NCBI RefSeq assembly: GCF_006974105.1
Contig: NZ_CP036282.1
Coordinates: 620,001-684,000, forward strand
Reading direction: 5' to 3'
Length of the DNA stretch: 64,000 nucleotides
DNA from: Rhodoferax aquaticus
GTDB lineage: Bacteria > Pseudomonadota > Gammaproteobacteria > Burkholderiales > Burkholderiaceae_C
Shown: positions 9,175-17,829 of the stretch, piece after piece
How the letters are laid out: each line of letters starts with the position of its first letter
How positions within the stretch are numbered: the stretch's first letter is position 1
The notes under the pieces: model-generated
Database searches by the model: none
What the model was told of the DNA's origin: nothing
What the model saw: the letters and a program-made list of their open reading frames with translations, nothing else
Position numbers and translations under genes: made by a program

Positions 9175-9999
9175 ATGTCTGAACCCGCGCATGTTTCTGT
9201 CGTCGCCCCTAACCCGTCTGCGGTAGCCAAGTGGGTCTGGGCGGTGCCCTTTGTTTTGTTCCTGCTGACTGCACCCTTGTGGCTGCATTGGTGGGAGCCG
9301 CAGATGTACCTCTACATCAATGCCTTGTGCCTGCCTGTCGCGGCGTGGGTATGGACCGGCTTGTCGATCTTCGGCAACGGTTGGGGGATATTTGGGGTCA
9401 CGGCGCCCTTACTGGTGTTGGCGCCGCGCGCCATGTGGGCGTGGATGTGCGCAGCGCCGTTTGCTGCTGTGTTGGCCCGCACAGGCAAGGACTTGCTGGA
9501 AAGCCCGCGTCCCGCAGCCGTCGTGGACAACACCCAGATGCGTATTGTGGGTGAGACCTTGCACAACGTTTCTATGCCTTCCGGCCATACCCTCACCGCA
9601 TTTGCGGTGGCGGCAGGTCTGTACTTTTCCGTGCCGCGGGCCACACGTGCCCGATACGCATGGTTGTGGTTGCTGGCAATGGGTGCTGGCCTGTCACGGA
9701 TTGCGGTGGGCGCCCATTGGCCGGGTGATGTAGCAGTAGGCGCGGCGTTGGGCATCTTGGCGGGCTTGTTAGGCCATACCGTCTGGCAACGCGTGCCCGC
9801 GACTTGGTTGGTGCCTAGCCACTGGGCCGCCCGCCTTGTGGGTGTGTTGTTGGCATTGGCGTGCTACCACATGGTGTTTGATGAGCTCGACTTTCCGGAA
9901 AACTGGGTCCTGCAGAACATTTTGGCCGTGGTGACAGCGGCATCGTTGCTCGCGTTTGTGTGGCAGAACTGGCGCTTGCGCGCTTCAGCACAGCGCTAG
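9175..9999 (+). CDS. PAP2 family membrane lipid phosphatase
   Basis: 274-residue integral membrane acid phosphatase of the PAP2 family. All three catalytic motifs are present: KDLLESPRP (Lys, Arg-Pro), SMPSGHT (PSGH) and SRIAVGAHWPGDV (Ser-Arg, His, Asp). Substrates of relatives include undecaprenyl pyrophosphate, phosphatidylglycerol phosphate and lipid A phosphates. The ATG at 9175, four bases after the glycosyltransferase stop, is preferred over ATG 9145, which would overlap that gene. The tight pairing with a GT39 enzyme suggests carrier recycling or lipid A remodelling, but no direct evidence decides between them. Confidence 0.88.
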   Translation: MSEPAHVSVVAPNPSAVAKWVWAVPFVLFLLTAPLWLHWWEPQMYLYINALCLPVAAWVWTGLSIFGNGWGIFGVTAPLLVLAPRAMWAWMCAAPFAAVLARTGKDLLESPRPAAVVDNTQMRIVGETLHNVSMPSGHTLTAFAVAAGLYFSVPRATRARYAWLWLLAMGAGLSRIAVGAHWPGDVAVGAALGILAGLLGHTVWQRVPATWLVPSHWAARLVGVLLALACYHMVFDELDFPENWVLQNILAVVTAASLLAFVWQNWRLRASAQR

Positions 10000-10011
10000 T
10001 TGTTCGGCTAC

Positions 10012-10848
10012 CTAGGCTTTGCCGGCCAAGCGCAAGGCCAGTTGGCTTAAGGCTTCGTAGGCCGCTCCTGAGGGCGCATCCCATTGCCTGACCGCTTGCG
10101 CTTGCCGTTCAATCGCAGGGAGGTCCCCCCGTGCTGCGGGTCCGGTGAGCGCTTTTTGGGGACCCAGGGCCAGGATGTTGGTCACCGCGTTGTGGAGCAG
10201 GGACGCGCGCAAATGGGGCAGTAAGAGCTCGGGAACGCCCACGGCACGCCATGCCTCTTCCGCAACGCTTTGCAGCACCGGCAAAAAGTTGGTCGCAAAC
10301 ACGGCGGCTGCGTGGTACAGCAACTTGTCTTCTTTGCGGATTTCAAAACACTGCGCGCCAATGGCCTCAAACGCTGTTTGCAGCTTCGCCTGGCTAGGAG
10401 AATTTCCTTCTAATGCGCAAGGTGTTCCGGCAAACTGTTGCACTGCCATTGTGGGGGTGGCAAAGCTCAAAATGCAGTGGGCACTGGCGACCTGCCAGCC
10501 GCGGACTTGCAGGGGTAGCAATAGGCCAGAGTCCAACGCACCACTGCAGTGAAAGACCAAAGGAGCGGGAGGTCTCGTACCAAGGTCGGGCGCTCGCTTT
10601 TCAAGTTGGGTGATGGCTTCGGGCAGTCGTGCGTCGGGCGTGGCTAGCATCCAGACATCGGCCGGCCTAAGTGCTTGCGTGCTTGTGCAAGCCGTGCCGG
10701 CACCGATGAAGGCGCAGGCGGCCTGTGCGGTATCAGGCCGCGTGGTCAGCACGTCTTGAACTGTAAATACACCGTGCTGGTGCCACAAGTGCGCCAGGGT
10801 TTGTCCGACCCGACCCGCGCCTACGATATTGAGTGTTTGGGTTTGCAT
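10012..10848 (-). CDS. Rossmann-like and DUF2520 domain protein (ProC-like)
   Basis: 278-residue protein with an N-terminal NAD(P)-binding domain (LNIVGAGRVGQTLAHLW, residues 5-21) and a C-terminal helical DUF2520 domain. The FHCSGALDS motif near the domain junction is typical. The family resembles pyrroline-5-carboxylate reductase and other short 6-phosphogluconate-dehydrogenase-like oxidoreductases, but its reaction is not established. It converges with the PAP2 gene (12 bases between stops). The kinase gene stop lies six bases upstream of its start, so it may be the last gene of the metallophosphoesterase-kinase transcript. Confidence 0.87.
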   Translation of the reverse strand: MQTQTLNIVGAGRVGQTLAHLWHQHGVFTVQDVLTTRPDTAQAACAFIGAGTACTSTQALRPADVWMLATPDARLPEAITQLEKRAPDLGTRPPAPLVFHCSGALDSGLLLPLQVRGWQVASAHCILSFATPTMAVQQFAGTPCALEGNSPSQAKLQTAFEAIGAQCFEIRKEDKLLYHAAAVFATNFLPVLQSVAEEAWRAVGVPELLLPHLRASLLHNAVTNILALGPQKALTGPAARGDLPAIERQAQAVRQWDAPSGAAYEALSQLALRLAGKA

Positions 10849-10854
10849 GCTGTG

Positions 10855-12387
10855 TCAGCCCAAGGGGCCAAGGTCATCCCCGTACAAGGGACTTGGCAGC
10901 TTGGCGTCTGTATCAGAGTCTGAATCCGAGTACCCCGGCGCCGCCGCACGGCTGGGGCTTGCGGGCTGGGCAAGCTGTTCAAACGGAAGTGTTTGTTTCA
11001 CCAAGATCACGGTGCATGGCGCTTCCATGGCTACTTTGATGGGTACGGTTGCAATAAAACGCTGGGTTTTGGTCCCATGCGTGGCTGCGCCCAACACAAT
11101 GACGCTCACGCTATTGCCCACCGCATAGTCCAAGATGGCCTGCGCCACATCATGTGATTCAAGCACGTGAAACGAGGTTTGGTGTCCCGGGTGGTCTAGC
11201 GGTGTTGCCCATTGGCGCAACTGCGTCAGGTAATGGCGCTGCAAGCTGGTTTCGCTATGGGCGGTGTGGGTGGTGCTGCTGAGTCCCGGCGATATGACCG
11301 TGATGCAGGCCAAGCGTGCCCCGGGGCGGGTGCCTAAAGAGCGTGCCACCGCTTGGCGCAGCGAGTACAAGGTGGCATCGCTCACATCTTTGTGGGGCAG
11401 TGCCACCAGAACGATGGGTACTTCTTCAATCTGCTGTGCGGGCAGGGGGCTGGGCTGGTAGTGCATACCGGCGGCTTTGATCCAGCGCTTGAAGTGGGTC
11501 CAAGCGGGTGTGCCCTCGGTTTTGCCGCCTCTGGCGGTGATGGTCACCTGCGTGGGGTGGGTGAGGTCAAAGGCCAGGTGCGCAGCCGACGGGTAGCGCC
11601 GCGCTGCCTCGGGCTCTAGGCAGCGCAAGATAACTTCCTGCAGCCACGCCGGTACGCCGGGTTGGTGGGCTCGGGGCGGAATAGGGTCCATCCATAAGCG
11701 CTGGCGCAGCCCACCGGGGGTCTGCGGCTCGCCAAAAGGGAGCTCTGCGGTCACTAATTGGTACAGCATGACCCCAATGGCAAAGACGTCACTGCGCGGA
11801 TCCCCCCGCACGCCAACCACTTGTTCCGGTGCCATCCAAATGGGGGAGCCCACGGCTTTACGTAGTTGTTCGGCCAGTAAGTCCGGGTAGTGGGCGTGGC
11901 ACGAGAGGCCAAAGTCCAAGAGCACCGCGCTGGCGTCGTCCCGCAGCAAAACGTTGGCGGGCTTGAGGTCGAGGTGGACCGCATTTTGTTGGTGGAGCGC
12001 GTGGGCCGCGCGGGCCATGGCCGTGCCCAACTGGGCGACCGCTGCCGGGTCGGTCATGCGGCCTTGGTCCAAAACCTGTTGCACGGTACGGCCAGGGATG
12101 TATTCCATGACCAGGTAAGGCATTCGGTCTAAATCGCCAGTCGCGACAAAACGGGGCACGTGGCGCCCCGTGAGCACCTGCATGAGCTGACTTTCGATCT
12201 CGAAGCTCACAATGTTTTCGCCTCCGTCACCCGCAGTCATGCGTGGGATTTTCATGGCCATTGGGAAGCCCGGGTCTTGCGCGCCGTGGGCATAGTGCAC
12301 CCGGTAGATGTGGGCCATGCCGCCAGCGTGCATGCATTCTTCAATGACAAAACCGTCGAGAACCTCGCCGGGCTCCAGCAGTTTCAT
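10855..12387 (-). CDS. Ser/Thr protein kinase fused to a universal stress protein domain
   Basis: 510 residues. Residues 1-280 form a Hanks-type kinase: Lys46 in MAMKIPR, catalytic loop HLDLKPAN (138-145, with Leu in place of the usual Arg of HRD), DFG at 158-160 and the WMAPEQ activation-segment end. Residues about 325-475 form a UspA-like domain with a partly degenerate nucleotide loop (VLGAATHGTK). A low-complexity acidic/Ser tail follows. No membrane segment is seen, so the protein is cytoplasmic. The start overlaps the metallophosphoesterase stop by four bases (ATGA), indicating translational coupling of a kinase with a possible phosphatase. Targets are unknown. Confidence 0.9.
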   Translation of the reverse strand: MKLLEPGEVLDGFVIEECMHAGGMAHIYRVHYAHGAQDPGFPMAMKIPRMTAGDGGENIVSFEIESQLMQVLTGRHVPRFVATGDLDRMPYLVMEYIPGRTVQQVLDQGRMTDPAAVAQLGTAMARAAHALHQQNAVHLDLKPANVLLRDDASAVLLDFGLSCHAHYPDLLAEQLRKAVGSPIWMAPEQVVGVRGDPRSDVFAIGVMLYQLVTAELPFGEPQTPGGLRQRLWMDPIPPRAHQPGVPAWLQEVILRCLEPEAARRYPSAAHLAFDLTHPTQVTITARGGKTEGTPAWTHFKRWIKAAGMHYQPSPLPAQQIEEVPIVLVALPHKDVSDATLYSLRQAVARSLGTRPGARLACITVISPGLSSTTHTAHSETSLQRHYLTQLRQWATPLDHPGHQTSFHVLESHDVAQAILDYAVGNSVSVIVLGAATHGTKTQRFIATVPIKVAMEAPCTVILVKQTLPFEQLAQPASPSRAAAPGYSDSDSDTDAKLPSPLYGDDLGPLG

Positions 12388-13136
12388 CTGCCTATCTCCA
12401 ACCGATGGGCAAAGAACTCCGGAAGACCTGCCCTGCGAATAGCGCTCGCGGCGCTGGAATTGTCATAGTCCACCCGGTGGAACGTCAGCTGGGCGCGCTC
12501 TGTGTCAAACATGGCGTACATGGCTTTGGTATTGCCGTCGCGCGGCTGCCCCACAGATCCAATGGTGCTCAGCCATTGCCTATGCCGCGGCACGGGCAGG
12601 GCAACGCCGGGAAGCGGAGTGAACATCATCAACTCTGTGTCAGCACCCCGGTAATACAGCGTCTGCAAATGCACATGGCCACCAAACACATAGCGGACAT
12701 CCCGCCAGTCTGCAGTGGCATTCAAACTATCGGTCGCAGCGCGCTGGTCGTAGACATAGCGCCATAGTTCAGGCTCATTGACGCTGGCGTGCACAAACAG
12801 GCTGGCCTCGTGCTGGAGGGTCATAGGTAGCTGGTCTAGCCACTGGTGGTGCTCTGGCGTGAGTTGGCGGTGGGTCCAATAGGCAGTGCTGTCGCCAATG
12901 GTTCGTACCGACGCGGGCGGCGCAACGGCCATGGCATCGTGGTTGCCCTTGAGGACCAGGGCACCCTCTTCGGTCAGCAGGCGCACACGGTCGACGACAG
13001 CGCGGGGGTCAGCGCCGTACCCAACCAAATCGCCCAAAAAGACAAAGCGCTGCGCTTGGCGTGCACGTGCGTGCGCCAAACAGGCATCCAGCGCCTGTAT
13101 ATTGGCGTGGATATCTGACAGCAAGGCCAGTCGCAT
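12384..13136 (-). CDS. Calcineurin-like metallophosphoesterase
   Basis: 250-residue phosphoesterase with the di-metal motifs in order: MRLALLSDIHAN (D-x-H), FVFLGDLVGYGADP (GD-x2-GYG), VLKGNHDAMA (GNHD) and FGGHVHLQTL (GH-x-H). It belongs to the YfcE/MJ0936-like group, whose members act on phosphodiesters, nucleotides or phosphoproteins. Its stop is embedded in the start of the kinase-USP gene. This coupling makes a kinase/phosphatase couple plausible, but the family also contains plain nucleotide phosphodiesterases. Confidence 0.9.
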   Translation of the reverse strand: MRLALLSDIHANIQALDACLAHARARQAQRFVFLGDLVGYGADPRAVVDRVRLLTEEGALVLKGNHDAMAVAPPASVRTIGDSTAYWTHRQLTPEHHQWLDQLPMTLQHEASLFVHASVNEPELWRYVYDQRAATDSLNATADWRDVRYVFGGHVHLQTLYYRGADTELMMFTPLPGVALPVPRHRQWLSTIGSVGQPRDGNTKAMYAMFDTERAQLTFHRVDYDNSSAASAIRRAGLPEFFAHRLEIGR

Positions 13137-13229
13137 TCAGTTCTCCCTTGGCTAATCCAAAGGAGCATCATGCCGCATTCAGCTGACGCTGAAATTGCGA
13201 ATACGCAGAAAAACTGGCCTTGCGGGGCT

Positions 13230-13658
13230 TTACGCGACGGTGATGGTCACGTCGATATTGCCGCGTGTTGCGTTGGAGTAGGGGCAAACTTGGTGCGCCT
13301 TGTGCACCAAAGCTTCCGCTGCTGCGCGGTCCATGCCTGGAATACGCACCACCAATTGCACTTCAATGCCAAAGCCTTGGGGGATTTGTCCAATGCCCAC
13401 CGTGGCGTCAATGCTGGTGTCCGCAGGCAAAGCCAGCTTTTGGGTGCCAGCAACAAACTTCATGGCACCAATAAAGCAGGCACTGTAGCCAGCGGCAAAC
13501 AGTTGCTCCGGGTTCACGCCAGCACCGGGGCCACCCATTTCTTTTGGCACTGCCAATTTCAGGTCCAACAAGCCGTCAGAGGTACGGGTGGTGCCGTCAC
13601 GCCCGCCTGTGGATGTGGCGTGGGCTTGGTAAATGACTTTTTCGATGGTGTTGCTCAT
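13230..13658 (-). CDS. ohr: Organic hydroperoxide resistance protein Ohr
   Basis: 142-residue thiol peroxidase of the Ohr/OsmC family that reduces organic and fatty acid hydroperoxides in the cytoplasm with lipoylated partners. The two reactive cysteines are in place: Cys61 ([10 protein letters not shown]) and Cys125 (AHQVCPYSN). The N-terminal ATSTGGRDG stretch and the [12 protein letters not shown] motif mark Ohr rather than OsmC. It lies 39 bases after the ohrR stop, same strand, so ohrR-ohr is a transcription unit under the operator at 14220-14255 and should be induced by organic peroxides. Confidence 0.96.
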   Translation of the reverse strand: MSNTIEKVIYQAHATSTGGRDGTTRTSDGLLDLKLAVPKEMGGPGAGVNPEQLFAAGYSACFIGAMKFVAGTQKLALPADTSIDATVGIGQIPQGFGIEVQLVVRIPGMDRAAAEALVHKAHQVCPYSNATRGNIDVTITVA

Positions 13659-13697
13659 GGTCTTCTTTCAAGGTTATGCCTCGGGTGCGAGGCGGGT

Positions 13698-14207
13698 TCA
13701 ACGGGGGGTAACAGGTTCGGCCGTAGCGCTGGCGGTACTGGCGTTAATTTGGTCTCGCAACTGCTGGATCTGGCGAGTAATGGCCATCAGTTCTGGCACG
13801 GGGCATTGCGTTTGCGCCACTACACACGCGGGGATGTTGCGGGCTTGGGATTTGAGGGCCGCGCCGTGGGTGCTTAAGTACACCTGCACGCGGCGTTCAT
13901 CCTCAGCGCTGCGCTGACGGGTCAACAGTTCAGCTTGCTCCATGCGCTTGAGTAGGGGGGTCAGGGTGCCAGAGTCCAAGCCAAGGCGGTTGCCCAGTTG
14001 GCTGACGGTCAGGCCATCGCCCTGCCACAAAACCAGCAATACCAAATACTGCGGGTAAGTGAGGTTCAGCGCTTCTAGCAGGGGCTTGTACAACTTGGTC
14101 ATTGCCAACGAGGCCGAATACAGCGCAAAACATAGCTGGTTGTCCAGCGCCAAAGCAGCATCGCCGCTGGGCACGGGGTTATCGGTTGATGTGTTTGGCG
14201 TTGACAT
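13698..14207 (-). CDS. ohrR: MarR family organic peroxide sensor OhrR
   Basis: 169-residue winged-helix repressor. The peroxide-sensing Cys26 is in the OhrR-type context LDNQLCFALYSAS, followed by the LNLTYPQYLVLLVLWQ helix and the HTH segment LTVSQLGNRLGLDSGTLTPL. ERRVQVYL is the wing end. The gene is the first of the ohrR-ohr unit. A perfect inverted repeat just upstream of its start fits autoregulation. The N-terminus (MSTPNTSTDN) is a short disordered extension compared with relatives. Confidence 0.94.
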   Translation of the reverse strand: MSTPNTSTDNPVPSGDAALALDNQLCFALYSASLAMTKLYKPLLEALNLTYPQYLVLLVLWQGDGLTVSQLGNRLGLDSGTLTPLLKRMEQAELLTRQRSAEDERRVQVYLSTHGAALKSQARNIPACVVAQTQCPVPELMAITRQIQQLRDQINASTASATAEPVTPR

Positions 14208-14219
14208 GGGTGAATTGTC

Positions 14220-14255
14220 TTACACAATTAAATTGAGAGCAATTTAATTGTGTAA
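14220..14255. promoter_or_regulatory. OhrR operator: 36-bp perfect palindrome
   Basis: Two 15-base arms (14220-14234 and 14241-14255) are exact reverse complements around a 6-base spacer. Each arm contains the ACAATTAAATTG-type box known for OhrR binding (14224-14235 and, inverted, 14240-14251). It ends 12 bases upstream of the ohrR start codon, so OhrR binding would block its own promoter and hence ohr. The arms are AT-rich against a GC-rich background. Confidence 0.88.
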
Positions 14256-14370
14256 TTACCATTGTGCCGATGTGGTCATCTGGGGCGTGACCGGGTGTCA
14301 GGGTCTGGGCTAGAGTGTGGTCACCGGCCGGCGGGCGGCTGGTGCAGGCGCAAAGGTCACGAAGGACTTC

Positions 14371-15933
14371 ATGTTTGACTACATCATCATCGGTGGCGGA
14401 ACGGCGGGCTGCGTCTTGGCGGCGCGCTTAAGCGAAAAGCCCAACACCACGGTTGCGCTGCTTGAGGCTGGCGCGGCACCTGACCATGTCGTGCTGCGAT
14501 GTCCTGCTGCCGCAGCAGTGCTGGCGCGCACGGGTCAATGGAGTACGCAGTTAGCAACCCTCGCACAACCGGGGCTCAATGGCCGTCAAGTCACTTTGCA
14601 AACTGGGCAGATCCTGGGGGGTAGCAGCGCCACCCAGCCCGCACATTGGCAGCCCGCTCAGCGCGAAGACTATGACCACTGGGCCGCAGAGGGCAATGTG
14701 GGGTGGGGGGCAGACGACGTACTTCCTTACCTCCACAAAGCACAAGCCCAGCTCGCCCTCGACCCGGACGATGCGCCGCACGACCTCGCGCTTGCCAGCC
14801 AGTTCCTCCAAGGCGCGCAAAGCGCTGATTACCCCTTGCATGCAGATTCCCTGCACTTTGCGGGGCGCGGCGCTAGTCTGCTTAAGCAACTGCGCCACCA
14901 AGGCGTGCGCCAAACTGCCGCAAGTGCCTATTTGCAACGCACGACCTTGGAGCGGACCAATTTGCGGGTGTTTACCGAAGCCCATGCGATGCGAATCTTG
15001 ATCGACCACCACCGCGCGGTTGGCGTCGAGTTTGTGCACGCGGGCCAAACCATGCAGCTGCATGCCGCAGGCGAGGTCGTGCTGTGCTCTGGTGCCATCG
15101 GATCTGCGCACCTGCTTATGCTTTCCGGCATTGGGCCCCACAAGCAATTGGTGCAAAAGGGCATTGCCACCGTGCATCACCTGCCTGGTGTGGGCCAAAC
15201 CCTGCATGACCACTTGTGTCTGACATTGCCCATGCGCACGCCCCATGCGACGAACCCACTGGCGCTCACGCTGGGTGGCTTGTGGACATTTGCCCGCGCG
15301 TGGCGGCAGTGGCGTAGCACGCACAGCGGCTTGCTCGCTGGCAACTTCAACCCAGCGGGCGCCTTCATCGTGAGCGAAGACCATTTACGCACCCCAGACC
15401 TCCAAGTCTCGCTATATACCCAGCCATGGGCCGCGCGGGAGCACATGCTGGGCTGGGCGTCTGGCTACGCCTGTAGCTTGCACTTGCTGCGCCCAGCAAG
15501 CCGCGGGCGCGTGGCGCTGGCAAGCAAAGACCCGTTTGCGGCCCCTGTGGTGGACCCCGACTATCTGGGTGTGCGCTTCGACATGGAGCGCATGGTGCGC
15601 GGCTTCAAGGTGATGCGCACCATCCTTGAGCAGCCGAGCTTGAAAACATTGGGCGGCGTGGAGTTGGCCAGCACCGCACGTGCGCGCAATGATGTCGAAA
15701 TAGAGCACTTTCTCCGCGAAAACGCCCATAGCGCCCATCACATGGCAGGCACCTGCCGCATGGGTAACAGCGCAGATGATGTGGTGGACGCACAACTGCG
15801 GGTCCACGGCATCGCTGCCTTGCGGGTGGTGGATGCCTCGGTCATGCCTCGGCTGGTGAGCGCAGATCCTTTGGCCACCACATTGATGATTGCAGAGAAA
15901 GCAGCGGACCTGCTCCAAGCGGGTATGGCTTAG
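14371..15933 (+). CDS. GMC family FAD-dependent oxidoreductase
   Basis: 520-residue flavoprotein of the glucose-methanol-choline family. The FAD-binding loop FDYIIIGGGTAGCVLAARLSE starts at residue 2, GQILGGSSATQ is the second FAD contact, and the C-terminal AHHMAGTCRMG motif holds the catalytic His, followed by VVDASVMPRLVSADP. The substrate is probably an alcohol. The ATG at 14371 begins the conserved fold; an upstream start at 14317 would add 18 unconserved residues. It stands alone, divergent from ohrR with no obvious pathway partner. Confidence 0.92.
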   Translation: MFDYIIIGGGTAGCVLAARLSEKPNTTVALLEAGAAPDHVVLRCPAAAAVLARTGQWSTQLATLAQPGLNGRQVTLQTGQILGGSSATQPAHWQPAQREDYDHWAAEGNVGWGADDVLPYLHKAQAQLALDPDDAPHDLALASQFLQGAQSADYPLHADSLHFAGRGASLLKQLRHQGVRQTAASAYLQRTTLERTNLRVFTEAHAMRILIDHHRAVGVEFVHAGQTMQLHAAGEVVLCSGAIGSAHLLMLSGIGPHKQLVQKGIATVHHLPGVGQTLHDHLCLTLPMRTPHATNPLALTLGGLWTFARAWRQWRSTHSGLLAGNFNPAGAFIVSEDHLRTPDLQVSLYTQPWAAREHMLGWASGYACSLHLLRPASRGRVALASKDPFAAPVVDPDYLGVRFDMERMVRGFKVMRTILEQPSLKTLGGVELASTARARNDVEIEHFLRENAHSAHHMAGTCRMGNSADDVVDAQLRVHGIAALRVVDASVMPRLVSADPLATTLMIAEKAADLLQAGMA

Positions 15934-16199
15934 CTTGTAGCGATAAATCAAGGTAAACATGCCGTTTGCGCCCACCTGTACTGCATTGCTTGCTGCACAA
16001 CGCATAGCAATGGCGGATGTGCATGCCATGCGCAAACTAGCTCAGTTGCCGTGCTTGCCACCGCAGGCCCCTGTGTAAAGTTGCCCACTTGCCGTGTAAA
16101 GATGAAGAAACGGGTCAACCGCGCCCTATGGCCAGGGCGTTGGGGGAGCGCAAGTGCGTTGTTTGAACGCGTTTGCTCCTGTTCCAAAGGTCACTTCAT

Positions 16200-16883
16200 A
16201 TGAAACGAGTTTCTTCCCTTGCCTTGGCAGCCATTGCGCTGTCGGTGCACGGCCACAGCTTTGCCCAGCAAGACCAAGGGCGTGTGCTTTCCAGCACCCC
16301 AGTTCTGCAGCAAGTCGCGGTGCCGCGCCAAGTCTGCACAATCGAACAAGTGGCGGTGCAGCCCCAAAAATCGGGGGCAGGCGCCGTTATGGGGGCCGTT
16401 GCTGGTGGCGCGGTGGGCAATGCCGTAGGCCGCGGTGCGGGGCAAGCGGCTGCCACGGTCATTGGGGTCTTGGGCGGCGCAGTACTGGGCGACCGTATAG
16501 AAGGCGCACCGCCCGTGCAAATGCAAAACGTGCAGCGATGCGCCAACCAAACGTTTTATGAGAGCCGCACTGCAGGCTACAACGTGGTCTACGAATATGC
16601 AGGCAAGCAGTACACGGTGCAAATGCCCAATGAGCCCGGCCCTTATATTGCACTGAATGTCACACCAGTCGGTACACAAGCTGCACCGCCAGTTGCTGCG
16701 CCTGCTGTGGTGCAGGCGCCAGCGCCCACCTACTACACACCAGCGCCCATCTACGCACCGGCGCCGGTGGTGCTTGCGCCACCCGTGGTGTATCCGCCCT
16801 ACTACGCACGACCTTATTACCCGCCCGTCAGCGTCAACCTAGGCTGGGGCTACTGGGGTGGGCACCACGGCCACTGGCATTAA
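16200..16883 (+). CDS. Exported glycine-zipper 2TM domain protein
   Basis: 227 residues. A signal peptide (MKRVSSLALAAIALSVHGHSFAQ) is followed by a glycine-zipper segment (GAVMGAVAGGAVGNAVGRGA and the VLGGAVLGDRIEG end, about residues 62-102) like those of outer-membrane-associated Rick_17kDa/SlyB-type proteins. No lipobox Cys is present. The C-terminal third is rich in Pro, Ala and Tyr and ends in a Gly/His-rich tail that could bind metal. Its last 45 bases overlap the convergent AraC gene in antisense. Role probably in envelope structure; not established. Confidence 0.82.
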   Translation: MKRVSSLALAAIALSVHGHSFAQQDQGRVLSSTPVLQQVAVPRQVCTIEQVAVQPQKSGAGAVMGAVAGGAVGNAVGRGAGQAAATVIGVLGGAVLGDRIEGAPPVQMQNVQRCANQTFYESRTAGYNVVYEYAGKQYTVQMPNEPGPYIALNVTPVGTQAAPPVAAPAVVQAPAPTYYTPAPIYAPAPVVLAPPVVYPPYYARPYYPPVSVNLGWGYWGGHHGHWH

Positions 16884-17768
16884 AGCCTGCACACGCTTGG
16901 CATATTGCCGGGGCGTGCATCCGACCAGCGCTTTGAAATCATTGATGAAGTGCGCTTGGTCAAAGTAGCCTAGCGCAAGGGCCAAGTCGGCCCACGCTGG
17001 GTTCGCTTGGGTGTGGATTTGTTCCAGGGCTTCATGGATGCGGTAGCGCCCGACCACCCACTTGGGGCTAACGCCCACGTAGTGTTGAAACAGACGCTGC
17101 AGCGCGCGTGTGTCCAGTCCCGCCGCGATGCCTATGGACTCCACACTGGCTAGGCCCTTGTCTTGGGCAATGGCGTCCAACACCGCGTTCGCGCGGGCTG
17201 CCTGTGGCGTCAATGCGGGCAAGTGGTCTAGCAGAAAGGCCTGCGCAACGGATACCTTGGCCTTCGGCGTATCGCAATCGGCCAGTGCGGCGAGTACTTG
17301 GCTACTTTGGGTGGGCCAGTAGGTCTGCATCGCGGTTGCGGTGTTTTTCATTCGCGATGCTGCACCGTTAGCGAGTGGCCCTAGCACTCCCGGCTTCAGT
17401 TTCACTCCAAAAACTGGCTCCCCCGCCTGCAGGGCGTGCGTGAACTTAGCCGTATGGACGCCATACACGCGCCCCACGCCACCCTCCACCACCCAATGCC
17501 AATGCGGGTGAGGCAAGGTGGCTTGCTGAGGCGGGGCAGTTGCAACTGCGTCCGCTTGTGGCGTCCACTGCACATGCCAAAAATGCACAACCCGATCGGC
17601 GAGCGCGGCGCATGGCGGCAGCTGCACATGTTCCACGGCCAAGGTCTGCGGACCCCGTAGCACGCCCCGAGCAGCCAGCTGGGCGCGAGTCGCAGGCGTG
17701 TTCATGCCCATGCAAGGGGGGCGCGCTGCCAAGCCATTGCCAGCGCTCTGCATGTCGTGTTTTTCCAA
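16839..17768 (-). CDS. AraC family transcriptional regulator
   Basis: 309 residues. The N-terminal ligand domain contains the HFWHVQW and HPHWHWVVEGG segments typical of the AraC group with a DUF6597-type sensor. The C-terminal double HTH is complete: IGIAAGLDTRALQRLFQHYV and LALALGYFDQAHFINDFKAL, then GCTPRQYAK. Several Met codons lie near the N-terminus (residues 1, 6, 20 and 22), so the start is uncertain. The gene overlaps the glycine-zipper gene tail to tail by 45 bp. Target unknown; the divergent neighbour DUF3224 gene is the first candidate. Confidence 0.87.
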   Translation of the reverse strand: MEKHDMQSAGNGLAARPPCMGMNTPATRAQLAARGVLRGPQTLAVEHVQLPPCAALADRVVHFWHVQWTPQADAVATAPPQQATLPHPHWHWVVEGGVGRVYGVHTAKFTHALQAGEPVFGVKLKPGVLGPLANGAASRMKNTATAMQTYWPTQSSQVLAALADCDTPKAKVSVAQAFLLDHLPALTPQAARANAVLDAIAQDKGLASVESIGIAAGLDTRALQRLFQHYVGVSPKWVVGRYRIHEALEQIHTQANPAWADLALALGYFDQAHFINDFKALVGCTPRQYAKRVQALMPVAVVPTPVAPA

Positions 17769-17829
17769 TCAGTCGGCCTGCACAGCAGGTTTAATTCAGT
17801 CAGTCTCATTCCCACAGTTTAGGCACAAC

